Shown: positions 1 through 9,199, counted from the stretch's first letter. The stretch is DNA of 64,000 nucleotides from Acidobacteriaceae bacterium (GCA_903642225.1 CAHJWI010000013.1:1-64000); one strand, 5' to 3'. A program made the numbers and translations. Notes: generated from the letters alone by a model not told the origin.

Positions 1-930
1 CTTCCGCCGCATCCCCAACCCGGTCAACGCAAAAAATACCGGCAGCGCCAGCAGCAGCAAGGGCCGAAGCCGCCGCTCCAGCTCCAACGGAAAATTGACC
101 ACGCTCCGGGCACGTCGAGGCACGCACATTCCCGCAAAAAAGGCCCCCACAAACAGGTGCAGCCCCAAGGCCTCCGTCGTCCATGCACTCCCAAATCCCA
201 GCGCCACCACCACGGCCAGCAGCACCCCTGTATCGCACCGCAATGCCAGCCACGCCAGCGCCGGCCGCATCCCAAACGCCAGCAGCCCCGCCCCACTCAC
301 CACCAGCACCAACCGCCCGGCAAGCAGCCCGCCAGTTTCCGCCGGATGCATCGCCACCGATAGCGCCGCCAAGCCACACCACGCCACCGAATCGTTCACG
401 GCGGCACTCAGCAGCGCTATCGCCGCCACCTCCCTGGCCACGCCGCGCCGCGCCGTCTCCCGGTCCCGCAAAATGCTCGCCAGCACCGGCAGCGCGGTAA
501 TACTCATCGCAATCCCAAGAAACACACAAAACGTCGCCCGCCCACCCGCTGCGGGAAACTGCTCGAACAGCAATGGCGCAATCGCCATCCCCAGCGCAAA
601 CGGCACAAACACGCTGCCCAGAGTCACGGTCGCAATCGCCCGTTTCCTCTCCCGCACCGCCGCCAGGTCCAGCTCTGCCCCTGTCACCAGCAGAAACAGC
701 ACCAGCCCCGCCCTGCTCACCGCATCCAGCACGCCCAGCGACCCCGGCGCAAACAGCGCATGCGACACACCGGGCAATACGTATCCCAGGCACAGCGGGC
801 CCAGCAGCAAACCTCCTGCAATCTCGCCCACCACACGCGGCTGCCCGGCAAGCCGCAACACCCAGCCCATGCTCCACGTGACTACCAGAATCACCACCAG
901 CTGCGCCACGGCCATCAGCAGCTGCGCCAT
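1..930 (-). CDS. CPA2-family cation:proton antiporter (partial, cut by the left edge)
   Basis: An open frame of 310 codons begins at an ATG and runs off the left edge, so the C-terminus is missing. The translation is almost entirely hydrophobic helices. It shows the motifs GQPRVVGEIAGGLLLGP near residue 28, ETARRGVAREVAAIALLSAAVNDSVAW near the middle, and a glycine-rich TEALGLHLFVGAFFAGM block. These are typical of the Na+/H+ exchanger domain of CPA2 (KefB/NapA-like) antiporters, which exchange K+ or Na+ for H+ across the inner membrane. The DSVAW segment corresponds to the helix where the family carries its ion-binding acidic residue. The ATG overlaps the stop of the upstream gene by one base (TGATG), which implies translational coupling. 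Whether a C-terminal TrkA-N domain follows cannot be seen. Confidence 0.85.
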   Translation of the reverse strand, partial: MAQLLMAVAQLVVILVVTWSMGWVLRLAGQPRVVGEIAGGLLLGPLCLGYVLPGVSHALFAPGSLGVLDAVSRAGLVLFLLVTGAELDLAAVRERKRAIATVTLGSVFVPFALGMAIAPLLFEQFPAAGGRATFCVFLGIAMSITALPVLASILRDRETARRGVAREVAAIALLSAAVNDSVAWCGLAALSVAMHPAETGGLLAGRLVLVVSGAGLLAFGMRPALAWLALRCDTGVLLAVVVALGFGSAWTTEALGLHLFVGAFFAGMCVPRRARSVVNFPLELERRLRPLLLLALPVFFALTGLGMRRK

Positions 931-1427
931 CAGCCCTGCTTCGTCTTCCAGCGTTCGGTCAGCATCACGCCTGCCTCCGTCAGCAGCAAAATCGCACCCG
1001 CCGGACCAATCCGGGACCCCAGCACACCGGGCCACGTCAGGGTAAAGCCGCTCCACCACTCCACCGAACCCAGCACCACGCCCACTGCAAAGCAGCCGCC
1101 GCCTACCCACCGGCGAAACCTCGCGCTCAAAAAGCTCTTGTCTTCGCCTTTCGCGCCCGCAATCACCAGCAGCGGCGGCCGGCCCATCCCATGGCTGTCG
1201 TATATGTTGCAGCGGATATAAGGCTCCCTCACGGTCTCACCGCGCGCATACCTTTCCGCGCTTGCCAGGTCCGCAAACAGCACCGCCACCGGCCCCAGCG
1301 ACGTATCCACCGACGCCGGCTGCCGGTTCTGGAACAGAACCGCATACTGGCCCTCCCGCATCCGCTCGCTCCAAGTCGACGGGCTGCTTTTCGGGTCGTA
1401 AAGGGGCACAACGCACAGGTCCGGCAT
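930..1427 (-). CDS. Uncharacterised protein with two C-terminal membrane segments
   Basis: A 165-residue protein of no recognised family. The start is placed at the second in-frame ATG because a GGGAG motif precedes it; an upstream ATG at 1493 would add 22 unlikely residues. The N-terminal half is soluble and contains the phrase QNRQPASVDTSLGPVAVLFADLASAERYA, where such proteins typically handle display or cytosolic interactions. The C-terminal half has two hydrophobic stretches (around residues 92-108 and 118-135). It overlaps the antiporter start by one base, so the two are probably co-translated and may act together, but no function can be assigned. Confidence 0.6.
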   Translation of the reverse strand: MPDLCVVPLYDPKSSPSTWSERMREGQYAVLFQNRQPASVDTSLGPVAVLFADLASAERYARGETVREPYIRCNIYDSHGMGRPPLLVIAGAKGEDKSFLSARFRRWVGGGCFAVGVVLGSVEWWSGFTLTWPGVLGSRIGPAGAILLLTEAGVMLTERWKTKQG

Positions 1428-1494
1428 CGCTCCCAAGTGTAGCGTGCATCCCCCTGCACACCGCGGCAGCGGCCCCCAAACTCCAGTCGGCACC

Positions 1495-2277
1495 CTACTT
1501 CAGCGGAGCCACCTGCAGATTCCTGAAAGAAATTTCCGACCCCTCCGACTGAAACAGAATCTTGCCTTCCGTCGGAAACGGGTCCGTCCCCACGTTTGCC
1601 AGGTGGCCATTCACATACTGCCGAACAGTATTCCCATCTTCCACCAACTCCAGCAGATTCCACTCGCCGTGCGGCTTCTCGAACTCACCGCTGGTATTCC
1701 GAAACCCAGCAACATTCGTCTCGGGTCCCTTATCGACGTGACCGATATTTACGGCTGACCCCGTCGGCCCCGTCACCCGCTTACCATCAGACCCAGTCAG
1801 CGCCGCCCCATCTGTCATCCAGAAGTCGCCCGTCTGCCCTTCTTGAATCTGGAACTCCAGCGAGCGTGGCCATACCTTCGCCTCACCCTGCACACAATAC
1901 AAAATCCCGCTGTCCCGTGCCTTGCCCTCGCGCTCGCCATACGTACCCTCGCCCCACTTGAACTCCGCCCGCAGATAGAAGCGGTGAAACGTTTGCTTTG
2001 TAACGATATAGCCCATCTCTTTGCCCGACACATGCAGCACGCCGCCCTCAGCCGTAAACACCTGCCCAGGATCGCTGTTCAGCCCGCGCCCGCGAATGAA
2101 AGTATCGAAGCTGTTCATCGTGGGCCCATCCAGCAGACGGACCGCAGCAGCATGCGCAGGAACATCCGCCGCCGGTGCACTTTGCGCACGGCAAGGCAGC
2201 ACAGCGGCAAAGCAAAGAACAGTCGCGGCCAAGCGAACTGGAACTGCACGACAGCGTGCGAGAACGAAACGATCCAT
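1495..2277 (-). CDS. Exported 3-keto-disaccharide hydrolase (DUF1080) domain protein
   Basis: A 260-residue protein with a signal peptide (residues about 1-30, ending near a CRAQ-S cleavage site). It has a single jelly-roll domain of the DUF1080/3-keto-disaccharide hydrolase family. Recognisable family signatures are the FRNLQV strand at the C-terminus, the SGILYCVQGE strand, SLEFQIQEGQTGDFWM, and GEWNLLELVEDGNTVRQYVNGHL. Members bind or hydrolyse 3-keto sugars and are frequent in Acidobacteriota and Planctomycetes. The start at 2277 is chosen over one 49 codons upstream because GGAGG lies nine bases before the ATG and the signal peptide begins there. It is probably a periplasmic or secreted glycan-processing protein; the exact substrate is unknown. 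Confidence 0.8.
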   Translation of the reverse strand: MDRFVLARCRAVPVRLAATVLCFAAVLPCRAQSAPAADVPAHAAAVRLLDGPTMNSFDTFIRGRGLNSDPGQVFTAEGGVLHVSGKEMGYIVTKQTFHRFYLRAEFKWGEGTYGEREGKARDSGILYCVQGEAKVWPRSLEFQIQEGQTGDFWMTDGAALTGSDGKRVTGPTGSAVNIGHVDKGPETNVAGFRNTSGEFEKPHGEWNLLELVEDGNTVRQYVNGHLANVGTDPFPTEGKILFQSEGSEISFRNLQVAPLK

Positions 2278-2556
2278 CAATAAACCTCCGCGTACTCCAG
2301 CGACACAACCCGCCAAGTGTACTTGAGACTCCCGGCCACCGCCCCGCTGCTGCCGCGACCTTACGCACAGCGAACTACTGGCCAACGCGACACAAAAGCT
2401 TACCGTCACTACTGCAACTCTCACCCACTACAAACACCAGCAGAAAACGAAGGAGCAGCGGCAGATGGGCGATGAGTGAAGTAAGCATTGGAAATGCAGA
2501 TGATGTGCAACCGCTGCCAGGCTGCCAGCGGAACTGCAAGCTTAGCTCCTTGCCCA

Positions 2557-3762
2557 TCATTCGACCAGGCTAACTCCTGGGCGAAAAGGGTTACCACCCT
2601 GCACGCTGGAAAAGTTACTTGCGCTGTTAATTCTTGCATTCTTCAACACCAGGTTATCCGCCACAACGCCAGCATAGTTACTTGCGCTTACTATTCCGCT
2701 ATCTATCTTCATGCCCGCTCCCGTCAGGTACCAGATGCCGTCGCCTGTCACGTTTGTACTGGTTAGCAGAAAGTCCTGAGCATTGCTTGTCTGCCACGCA
2801 CGATCCGTCATAAACAGCACACCCGGTATGCTGCCTCCTGACGCCGACGCAGGCGCGCTCAACGTCATCACCGCGCCGTTTGTGACTAACTGGCCGTAGC
2901 TCCCGTTATATTGCGTGAAGAAAAATGTGATACCGCTTCCAGTAAGTGTGCAGTTGGTCACTTTCAGCGTACCCGCAATCACATACAGCCCCGGGTACAG
3001 GGTCAATGTATTTGCAGTCGAGTCGCAGGAGACGGATGTCAACCCGCAGTACGTGCCCGGTCCAGCAGCACCATTCTGGCTGCCCGTTAACGAAACGCCC
3101 TGATTCACCGACGAGCAGCTACCGGCGGCAGGTTCCACGATAGCCGCCAGCGGATCGGCCATCGTCTTTGCTCCATACCGCGGCGGCGCACTTGGGCTAC
3201 CGTTCCAGCTTGACCCACCCGCGCTCCCTGTCACATTCTCCGCCATCGCCGAAAAAGTCGTATTTGCATCCACCGACGCCTGCCCAGCAATGTAATACGG
3301 GCATGTCGCCGCATTCACCGTGGCCGAAGTGGTGCTTAGTTCATACGTCGTCAGGTTGGCTACGCCCATCATGTACATGCACGGTGGCACCACAGCGACT
3401 GATCGAACGTTGACCGTCGTTGGATCCTTACCCAGCACCTTTAAGAACGCCGTGTACTGTGGCTGCGCAATGGTCGTCTGCACAGCATCACGAAAGCCGG
3501 CAAAGGTGCCGGACGTGGGTCGCATAACCGCCGTCACCGACGTAGAGTTTGCTCCGTTTACAAAGCCATTCATACCCGCATCGCCCTGGGCAGCCGCGAC
3601 CCACGCACCCGTGCCGCGTTCAATCTCCATCTCAGCCGCCATTGCCGCAGCGTCGCTCGCAGACTGCATCTGCAGCCGCTTGAACTCGATTGCGCCCACG
3701 TCCACTACCAAGCCGCAAAACAAAAGGAGCACCGGCGTAAGGATTGCAAAGTAAACCAGCAT
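2557..3762 (-). CDS. TadG-like pilus-assembly protein (orphan)
   Basis: A 401-residue protein. It opens with a membrane anchor (LVYFAILTPVLLLFCGLVVDVG), followed by the ASDAAAMAAEMEIERG segment typical of the Tad/TadG N-terminal domain. The long remainder is Ser/Thr/Asn/Gly-rich and beta-like, probably periplasmic, with several cysteines. Family members are minor pseudopilins or envelope-spanning parts of Flp/Tad pili. No other tad gene lies nearby. An in-frame TAA sits three codons before the ATG, so the cytoplasmic N-terminus is unusually short; relatives normally have a few basic residues before the membrane helix. GC content is visibly lower than in the neighbouring genes, which may reflect transfer. 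The family call is good; the role is inferred. Confidence 0.65.
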   Translation of the reverse strand: MLVYFAILTPVLLLFCGLVVDVGAIEFKRLQMQSASDAAAMAAEMEIERGTGAWVAAAQGDAGMNGFVNGANSTSVTAVMRPTSGTFAGFRDAVQTTIAQPQYTAFLKVLGKDPTTVNVRSVAVVPPCMYMMGVANLTTYELSTTSATVNAATCPYYIAGQASVDANTTFSAMAENVTGSAGGSSWNGSPSAPPRYGAKTMADPLAAIVEPAAGSCSSVNQGVSLTGSQNGAAGPGTYCGLTSVSCDSTANTLTLYPGLYVIAGTLKVTNCTLTGSGITFFFTQYNGSYGQLVTNGAVMTLSAPASASGGSIPGVLFMTDRAWQTSNAQDFLLTSTNVTGDGIWYLTGAGMKIDSGIVSASNYAGVVADNLVLKNARINSASNFSSVQGGNPFRPGVSLVE

Positions 3763-3878
3763 GGTTTGTTACAGTCGCATCCTTTCCCATCACCACCGTC
3801 ACTTAGTTATCGGCAGCTCTGTGCGTCTCACTACATGCGCTCATTGCAAGTGCTCTGCTTGCCACCTACACTCCTACC

Positions 3879-4784
3879 ATGAGATTTTTTGCCGCCGCTC
3901 TTCTCCTAGCCTCAATTCTGCCCGCACAGGACTGGGCCAAAGCGAAGCTCGACAGCTCCCCGCGCCACCATGAGTACGCCACCCTTCAAGCCAACGGCAA
4001 GCCTCTCAAGGCCTTCATCAGCTACCCCGAAGTCAAGTCCAAAGCCACCGCCATCGTCCTCATCCCTGAGATATTCGGCCTCTCCGACTGGGCCAAAAGC
4101 ATGGCCGACGAGCTCTCCGCCTCCGGCTACGTCGTTATTGCACCCGACGTCCTCACCGGCATGGGTCCCAACGGCGGCGGTACCGACTCCTACACGTCTC
4201 GCGATGCCGTCACCCAGGCCGTCTCCGGCCTCGACAACGCCACTGTGATGGCCGACCTCGATGCCGCCGCTGACTACGTCAAGACTCTCCCCGCTTCCAG
4301 CGGCACCCTCGCCGTCGCCGGCTTTTGCTGGGGAGGGGGCAAGAGTTTCGCCTTCGCCACCCACCGCCACGACCTCGCCGATGCCTTCGTCTTCTACGGC
4401 CCGCCTCCCTCCGCAGACGACATGAAGAACATCACCACCCCCGTCTACGGCTTTTACGCCGGCAACGACGCCCGCATCGGCGCTACCCTACCCCAGGCAA
4501 CCGCCGATATGAAAGCCGCGAACAAGCCTTTTGATCCCGTCACCTACGACGGCGCCGGCCACGGCTTCATGCGCGCCGGTCAAGACCCGACTGACACCAA
4601 CCCCGCCAACAAAGCCGCCCGCTCACAGGCCTACGCCAAAATGACCTCCATCCTGAAAAGCGCCCAGGCACCTCACCCTCTCGTGAAGTCGGCTGGCGGT
4701 GCTGCAGGCCTGGCCAGCGTCAAACGACAAAAGTCGACAGCTGCCACGCAGTGCCACGACACCAAATCCATGCCGGGCATGTAG
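3879..4784 (+). CDS. Exported dienelactone hydrolase family protein
   Basis: A 301-residue alpha/beta hydrolase with a short signal peptide (MRFFAAALLLASILPAQ). The dienelactone hydrolase signatures are all present: PEIFGLSDW with Glu64, the nucleophile elbow GFCWGGG with Cys150, GNDARIG with Asp197 and GAGHGF with His228. This gives the Cys-His-Asp triad of the family plus its conserved Glu. Relatives hydrolyse lactones or esters; a periplasmic location is implied by the signal peptide. The C-terminal 45 residues (after the SILKSA helix) form a Lys/Ala/Thr-rich tail with no family counterpart. The gene stands alone, divergent from the TadG-like gene, and no pathway partner is adjacent. Confidence 0.85.
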   Translation: MRFFAAALLLASILPAQDWAKAKLDSSPRHHEYATLQANGKPLKAFISYPEVKSKATAIVLIPEIFGLSDWAKSMADELSASGYVVIAPDVLTGMGPNGGGTDSYTSRDAVTQAVSGLDNATVMADLDAAADYVKTLPASSGTLAVAGFCWGGGKSFAFATHRHDLADAFVFYGPPPSADDMKNITTPVYGFYAGNDARIGATLPQATADMKAANKPFDPVTYDGAGHGFMRAGQDPTDTNPANKAARSQAYAKMTSILKSAQAPHPLVKSAGGAAGLASVKRQKSTAATQCHDTKSMPGM

Positions 4785-4888
4785 CGCCCAACTCAGCTGG
4801 CCGCACCAGCACTGTGCGGATAAAGTACAGAGGATACAGACCAGCCGCTCCCAGCCTTCAACGTGCGGCTCTGCGACAATAGAACGTC

Positions 4889-5554
4889 ATGCTGCTCCAG
4901 CCCCGCCTCGACGAGATCACGCAGAACACCCGCAAGCTCGTCCAGCCTGAGCGCCTCGCCCTTTCCGAACAGATCGTCACCGACCTCTTCCACGCCAATG
5001 TCGAAGCCGGTCTAATTCACGTCGGTGCGCAAGCTCCATCCTTCCAGCTCCACGATGCGCGCAGCGGCAATCTCGTACGCTCTGACGATCTCCTCGCCGT
5101 CGGTCCCGTCATCCTCAACTTCTTCCGCGGCCGCTGGGATCCCTACTGCGTGACCGAACTCGAGACCTGGCGCGACCTGTACCCCCAACTCCGCCGCCGC
5201 GGCATCCTCCTCGCCGCCATCTCTCCCCAAACCATCCGCCAAAGCGACTTCGCCGTCCAGCAGCACGGCCTGCCCTTCCCCCTGCTTCATGACGAGGATT
5301 GCCGCGTCGCCGCCCAGTTCGGCATCGCCTATACCGTCACCCCCGCGATGGATCGCTACTACCGGTCCATCCTGGTGAGCCTGCCCTTCATCAATCACGG
5401 CAGAAACGTCATGGCCACCGGCGATAACAGCCCCACGCACCTGCCCCTTCCCGCCACCATAGCCCTCTCCCGCCAGGGCACGGTCCTCTTCGCTGAAGCC
5501 CATGCCGACCCTCGTGTCCGCCCGGAACCGGAAGAGATTCTGGCCCTGCTCTGA
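4889..5554 (+). CDS. Peroxiredoxin-like (AhpC/TSA) protein lacking the first active-site Cys
   Basis: A 221-residue thioredoxin-fold protein of the peroxiredoxin-like AhpC/TSA group, which typically carries a YRGGWCPYC active site. Visible landmarks are VGAQAPSFQLHDARSG (residues 45-60), ILNFFRGRWDPYC (75-87), the ISPQTIRQS strand and the LPLPATIALSRQGTVLFAEA strand. In this copy the expected first cysteine of the CxxC is aspartate (Asp84), while the second cysteine is kept (Cys87). Classical peroxidase chemistry at that position is therefore doubtful. The N-terminal 40 residues are a helical extension. It precedes an IclR-type regulator by 236 bases without obvious linkage. The fold assignment is reliable; the activity is uncertain. 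Confidence 0.75.
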   Translation: MLLQPRLDEITQNTRKLVQPERLALSEQIVTDLFHANVEAGLIHVGAQAPSFQLHDARSGNLVRSDDLLAVGPVILNFFRGRWDPYCVTELETWRDLYPQLRRRGILLAAISPQTIRQSDFAVQQHGLPFPLLHDEDCRVAAQFGIAYTVTPAMDRYYRSILVSLPFINHGRNVMATGDNSPTHLPLPATIALSRQGTVLFAEAHADPRVRPEPEEILALL

Positions 5555-5790
5555 CGGCTCAAAGCGCGTCCGTGCTCCTGCGCCTCCACACCTTCCATAC
5601 CACCCACAGGGAGCCGCACACCTGTGCTTCCAGCGCAAGTGCCGCGTTCGAACACCGTTGCCAGGCCGTACACTGAGAGTGCGCTAATCGACTCAACAGT
5701 GCGATGCTCGCACAGCGGCTGTTCCCGGCCAGTCATGTAGCCCGCCCCTCGGACCCTTCGAGAAGCGTGCAGCCGGCAAGGCGAATCACC

Positions 5791-6642
5791 ATGCCAGCAA
5801 CACACGAAGCTCCTGCTGTGACTGTCCCGGTACCACCCCCTGCCTTCAAGACCGCTGACCACCTGGGCGGCTATGCCGGCGACCCCAACTTCATGACATC
5901 CCTCGCCCGCGGCCTCTCCGTCCTTGAAGCCTTTGCGCAGGAGATGCCCCAGATGACCATCTCCCAACTCAGCAATAAGACCGGCCTCAGCCGCGCAGCC
6001 GTTCGCCGATGCCTGTACACCCTGTCCAAGCTCGGCTACGCCGGCGCAGAAGACGGCCAGCGCTACTCACTGCGCCCAAAAATGCTCACCCTAAGCCACA
6101 CCTACACGGTGTCCAATACACTGGCCTCCGCGGCCCAGCCCATCCTCGAACGGCTCAGTGAGCAGCACCACGAAAGCTTCTCTGTCGCTACCCTCGACGG
6201 AGACGAAATCGTCTACATCGCCCGCGCCCAGGGTGGCCCCACCCAGCGCCTCATGTCAGTCGACCTGCACGTCGGTAGCCGCCTGCCGGCCTACTGCACC
6301 AGCATGGGCCGCGTTCTCATCGCCTCACAGCCACCAGACGTTGTCGACAAGTATCTCGCCCGCGTCCACATTCGTCCGCTCACACCCAAAACCGTCAACT
6401 CCGTCGACAAGCTCAAGCTCCTTCTCCGCAACGTCCGTCGCAACGGCTACGCCATGTGCGACCAGGAGTTTGAGATGGGCCTCCGCTCCATCGCCGTCCC
6501 CGTCTACGCTCCCAGCGGCAAGGTCATCGCCACCGTCAACCTCAGCGGCAACGCCCAGCGCATGCCCATGCTCGACATGCAAACCGAATACCTCCCGCCC
6601 CTCCGCGCCGCCGCCAACGAACTCAGCGTCTTCCTCCGCTGA
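5791..6642 (+). CDS. IclR-family transcriptional regulator (PcaR/PobR type)
   Basis: A 283-residue regulator with an N-terminal winged helix-turn-helix (about residues 35-95, including MTISQLSNKTGLSRAAVRRCLYTL) and a C-terminal IclR effector-binding domain. That domain contains YIARAQGGP, RLPAYCTSMGRVLIAS and the GLRSIAVPVYAPSGKVIATVNLS block. This layout matches the PcaR/PobR branch, which senses aromatic-acid pathway intermediates, but no aromatic catabolism genes are present here. The start at 5791 follows an AAGGCG motif; an upstream ATG at 5704 is possible but adds a non-conserved leader. Target genes are not evident in the window. Confidence 0.85.
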   Translation: MPATHEAPAVTVPVPPPAFKTADHLGGYAGDPNFMTSLARGLSVLEAFAQEMPQMTISQLSNKTGLSRAAVRRCLYTLSKLGYAGAEDGQRYSLRPKMLTLSHTYTVSNTLASAAQPILERLSEQHHESFSVATLDGDEIVYIARAQGGPTQRLMSVDLHVGSRLPAYCTSMGRVLIASQPPDVVDKYLARVHIRPLTPKTVNSVDKLKLLLRNVRRNGYAMCDQEFEMGLRSIAVPVYAPSGKVIATVNLSGNAQRMPMLDMQTEYLPPLRAAANELSVFLR

Positions 6643-6797
6643 GTTCGTGCACTCCCCCTTCGGCACACGTACGCCTTAATTGGTTTAAACGGCTGTCAAA
6701 ATCACCGTAATGGCGTTTCTAGGTACCAATCCGCTCAAAGTCGACTCGCACTCTTCCACAAGCTCTGCATCAGAGCTCCAAAGCAAGGTTTGAGACC

Positions 6798-7385
6798 TCA
6801 GTTACCCTTCGGTTTTGCCTCATTGGCGTATCCCGCAATGACACAACCGTCGTCCCACCGGAGAGTTTGGAATTGCCATCTCAATGTTGGTGTTGGCATT
6901 ACAGGATCGAACTGGAGCAACTCGTCACACATCCTGGCGATTCGGATACCCGCACTTGCCGTTCCTCTGGCTGAGATCACGGTAATATCGAACGTGTCGT
7001 GGCCTTTTTCTCGCTGGTTCCACGCTTTGAACTGTTCCACCCTCTTAGAATCCATCCATTTAAGACCAGACCGCGATAGCTTTTCGATCAAAGCTTTCAT
7101 CTCAGCAGCGGTAATCCAGGCATCGTCGCCCCTTGCGTCCAGCCCACCGAACGAGAGGGTGTGCAGTCTTGGATCGCTTGCGTCCGCTACGTAAAAGTTC
7201 ATAGGTTGACGCCAGTGGCTTTCTATGTCGCCGAACCAGAAGAAGGTTACAGCCGTAGTTCGGCCAACGGGAGAGTTCAACACGACGCTCTCTCCAAGCT
7301 CCTGGGCGAGGCATACAACGGCGGTTAGATAAATAAACGCGGCACAGCGGAGAAGAGTGCTCCAAGGATTGTTGAACTGCTGCAT
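6798..7385 (-). CDS. Hypothetical exported protein
   Basis: A 195-residue protein with a plausible signal peptide (residues about 10-27, TLLRCAAFIYLTAVVCLA). The mature part has no recognised domain. It contains aromatic-rich strands (AVTFFWFGDIESHWRQPMNFYV) and a short helix (AAEMKALIEKLSRSG). Base composition is close to 50% GC, clearly lower than the neighbouring genes, and codon use differs, which suggests acquisition or a poorly expressed gene. It is convergent with the IclR-type regulator, with a 155-base gap in which I see no gene. Confidence 0.5.
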   Translation of the reverse strand: MQQFNNPWSTLLRCAAFIYLTAVVCLAQELGESVVLNSPVGRTTAVTFFWFGDIESHWRQPMNFYVADASDPRLHTLSFGGLDARGDDAWITAAEMKALIEKLSRSGLKWMDSKRVEQFKAWNQREKGHDTFDITVISARGTASAGIRIARMCDELLQFDPVMPTPTLRWQFQTLRWDDGCVIAGYANEAKPKGN

Positions 7386-7587
7386 GCGTTCTTAGACACC
7401 GCCCAAACAGCTTCCGTTCCAAGTCTTACCTACTGCAAAGCTCTCCACGGTATTCAAGAGATATAGGTAATAAGCATTCGCATTGTAGGAAGTAACACGC
7501 GGTTCTGATGCGGCACAACATGAAACACCTGGTGCAGCCGCACCACCCGTGCCAAGCTTTGGAGCTAGATGAACTCTGCTCAGTCCC

Positions 7588-8466
7588 TTATGCCTCCGCG
7601 GCAATCCCATCCAGCCGTGCCAACACCTCCGCACTCAACTCCACATCGGCCGCCTTCAAATTTTCCTCCAGGTGCGCCACCTTCGACGTCCCCGGAATCA
7701 GCAGCACATTCCCCGACCGATGCAGTAGCCACGCCTGCGCCACCGCCATCGGTGTCTCGCCCAACTCCGCAGCAACCTCGTTCAACGTCCCGCTCTGCAA
7801 CGGGCTGAACCCACCCAGTGGAAAGTACGGCACATACGCCACTCCATCGCTCTGCAGACGATCGATAAACACGTCGTCTTTCCGGTTTGCAACGTTGTAA
7901 AAATTCTGGATGCACACCACTGGCGCAATCGCCAGCGCCTCGTTGTACTGCTTTTCGCTCACCGTGCTCAGACCGATGTGCTCGATCAGCCCGTCGTTCT
8001 GCATCTCCGCCATTGCTTCCATCGGCTCGTCAATGGGCAGGTCGTCGGCTTCACTCATCCCGCCCAATCGCAGGTTCACAATCTGCAACCGCTCCAGCCC
8101 TAGGTTCCGCAGGTTGTCCTCGACCGACTTCCGCAGGAACGCCGGCGTCCGCTCCTGAATCCACCCACCCTTGTCGTCCCGCCGCGCACCAACCTTGGTC
8201 ACAATCGTCAGGTCATCGGCATATGGCGAAAGTGCCTCGCGAATAATCTGATTCGTCACATGCGGCCCATAAAAGTCTGACGTGTCGATGTGGTTCACGC
8301 CCCGCTCCAACGCCGTCCGCAGAACGCGCACACATTCCACCCAGTCCTTTGGCGGACCAAATACATGCGGCCCGGCCAGCTGCATCGCGCCGTAACCCAT
8401 GCGCTGTACCGTCAACGTCGTCCCCGGAAACGTAAACTTCCCACCCAATACCGTAGCTGTGCTCAT
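7588..8466 (-). CDS. Aldo/keto reductase (YdbC/PdxI-like)
   Basis: A 292-residue TIM-barrel oxidoreductase. The segment HIDTSDFYGPHVTNQIIREAL (residues 59-79) closely resembles the E. coli YdbC (PdxI, pyridoxal reductase) group. The AKR residues Asp61, Tyr66 and Lys91 (TIVTKVGARR) are present. At the usual catalytic histidine the sequence reads IVNLRLGG (Asn131), as in the YdbC branch. The C-terminal LIPGTSKVAHLEENLKA is the NADPH-phosphate binding motif. It probably reduces aldehydes with NADPH in the cytoplasm. It is divergent from a TetR-type regulator with starts about 62 bases apart, so that regulator is the likely controller. Confidence 0.88.
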   Translation of the reverse strand: MSTATVLGGKFTFPGTTLTVQRMGYGAMQLAGPHVFGPPKDWVECVRVLRTALERGVNHIDTSDFYGPHVTNQIIREALSPYADDLTIVTKVGARRDDKGGWIQERTPAFLRKSVEDNLRNLGLERLQIVNLRLGGMSEADDLPIDEPMEAMAEMQNDGLIEHIGLSTVSEKQYNEALAIAPVVCIQNFYNVANRKDDVFIDRLQSDGVAYVPYFPLGGFSPLQSGTLNEVAAELGETPMAVAQAWLLHRSGNVLLIPGTSKVAHLEENLKAADVELSAEVLARLDGIAAEA

Positions 8467-8528
8467 CTCAAGCTCTCCCTGTCTTGCTGTGTTTAGATGA
8501 AGAAAGCTTCACGTTCGGAGTTCGCATT

Positions 8529-9185
8529 TTGCCACTCGCCCTCAAACGCACAAAAACACCGCAGCAGAGCCGATCCATCGCCACAGTGCAGGCGATTCTG
8601 CAGGCGACCATTCAGGTTTTGCACACGCACGGCAAAGCCCGGCTCACCACCACGCGCATTTCTCAGCGCGCAGGGGTTTCGGTCGGCACCCTCTACCAAT
8701 ATTTTCCAGACAAGACGGTTCTTCTGCAGGAAGCTCTGCGGCGTCACCTGGATACGCTCGCAGCCGCGATTGAAGCCGCCTGCAACCGGTCGCACGGCAA
8801 ATCCATAGAGACCGTTGCAGACGCAATCGCCGACGCATGGATCGCAGCCAAGCTCTCCACCATTACCGCCAGCGTCGCCCTCTATGCCGTGGTTGACGAC
8901 ATAGAAGGTCGTCCCATCGCAAAAGCGTCCAGCACCCGCATCATCCGGGTCATGGCTCAGGCCTTCCGGGCCGCACCGGCAACTTCCATACTCGAGCCCG
9001 AACTGGTAGCGCAGACTCTTCTCGGCACGCTCTCCGGTGTCAGCCGCGACTTGCTCGATCCGTCCGTTAAACCCGCGCAGCGCCTTCTCATAGCGCACCA
9101 GTTGCGCGTCCTCGTACGTGCCTACATCACAGCCCAGGCTCCGCTTAAGCGCAAAACACGCCCGCAATCATCAACCGCGTCATAA
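8529..9185 (+). CDS. TetR/AcrR-family transcriptional regulator
   Basis: About 218 residues. The N-terminal DNA-binding domain contains QSRSIATVQAILQATIQVL, ARLTTTRISQRAGVSVGTLYQYFPDKTVLLQEAL, the classic TetR helix-turn-helix with the YQYFPDK signature. The C-terminal ligand-binding region is helical and not family-specific. No ATG is available near the domain start. A TTG at 8529 preceded by CGGAG at an 8-base spacing is the best start; a TTG at 8484 with no ribosome-binding site would add 15 residues. It is divergent from the aldo/keto reductase, and the short shared upstream region probably holds their common operator. Confidence 0.85.
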   Translation: MPLALKRTKTPQQSRSIATVQAILQATIQVLHTHGKARLTTTRISQRAGVSVGTLYQYFPDKTVLLQEALRRHLDTLAAAIEAACNRSHGKSIETVADAIADAWIAAKLSTITASVALYAVVDDIEGRPIAKASSTRIIRVMAQAFRAAPATSILEPELVAQTLLGTLSGVSRDLLDPSVKPAQRLLIAHQLRVLVRAYITAQAPLKRKTRPQSSTAS

Positions 9186-9199
9186 CCTCGCGCAGCAGT

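Noticed and set aside
95-1045. A 316-codon plus-strand frame at the left edge
   Set aside because: Its product is Ser/Ala/Pro/Thr-rich without motifs. The minus strand of the same stretch encodes a clear antiporter and a coupled gene, so this is a shadow in GC-rich sequence.
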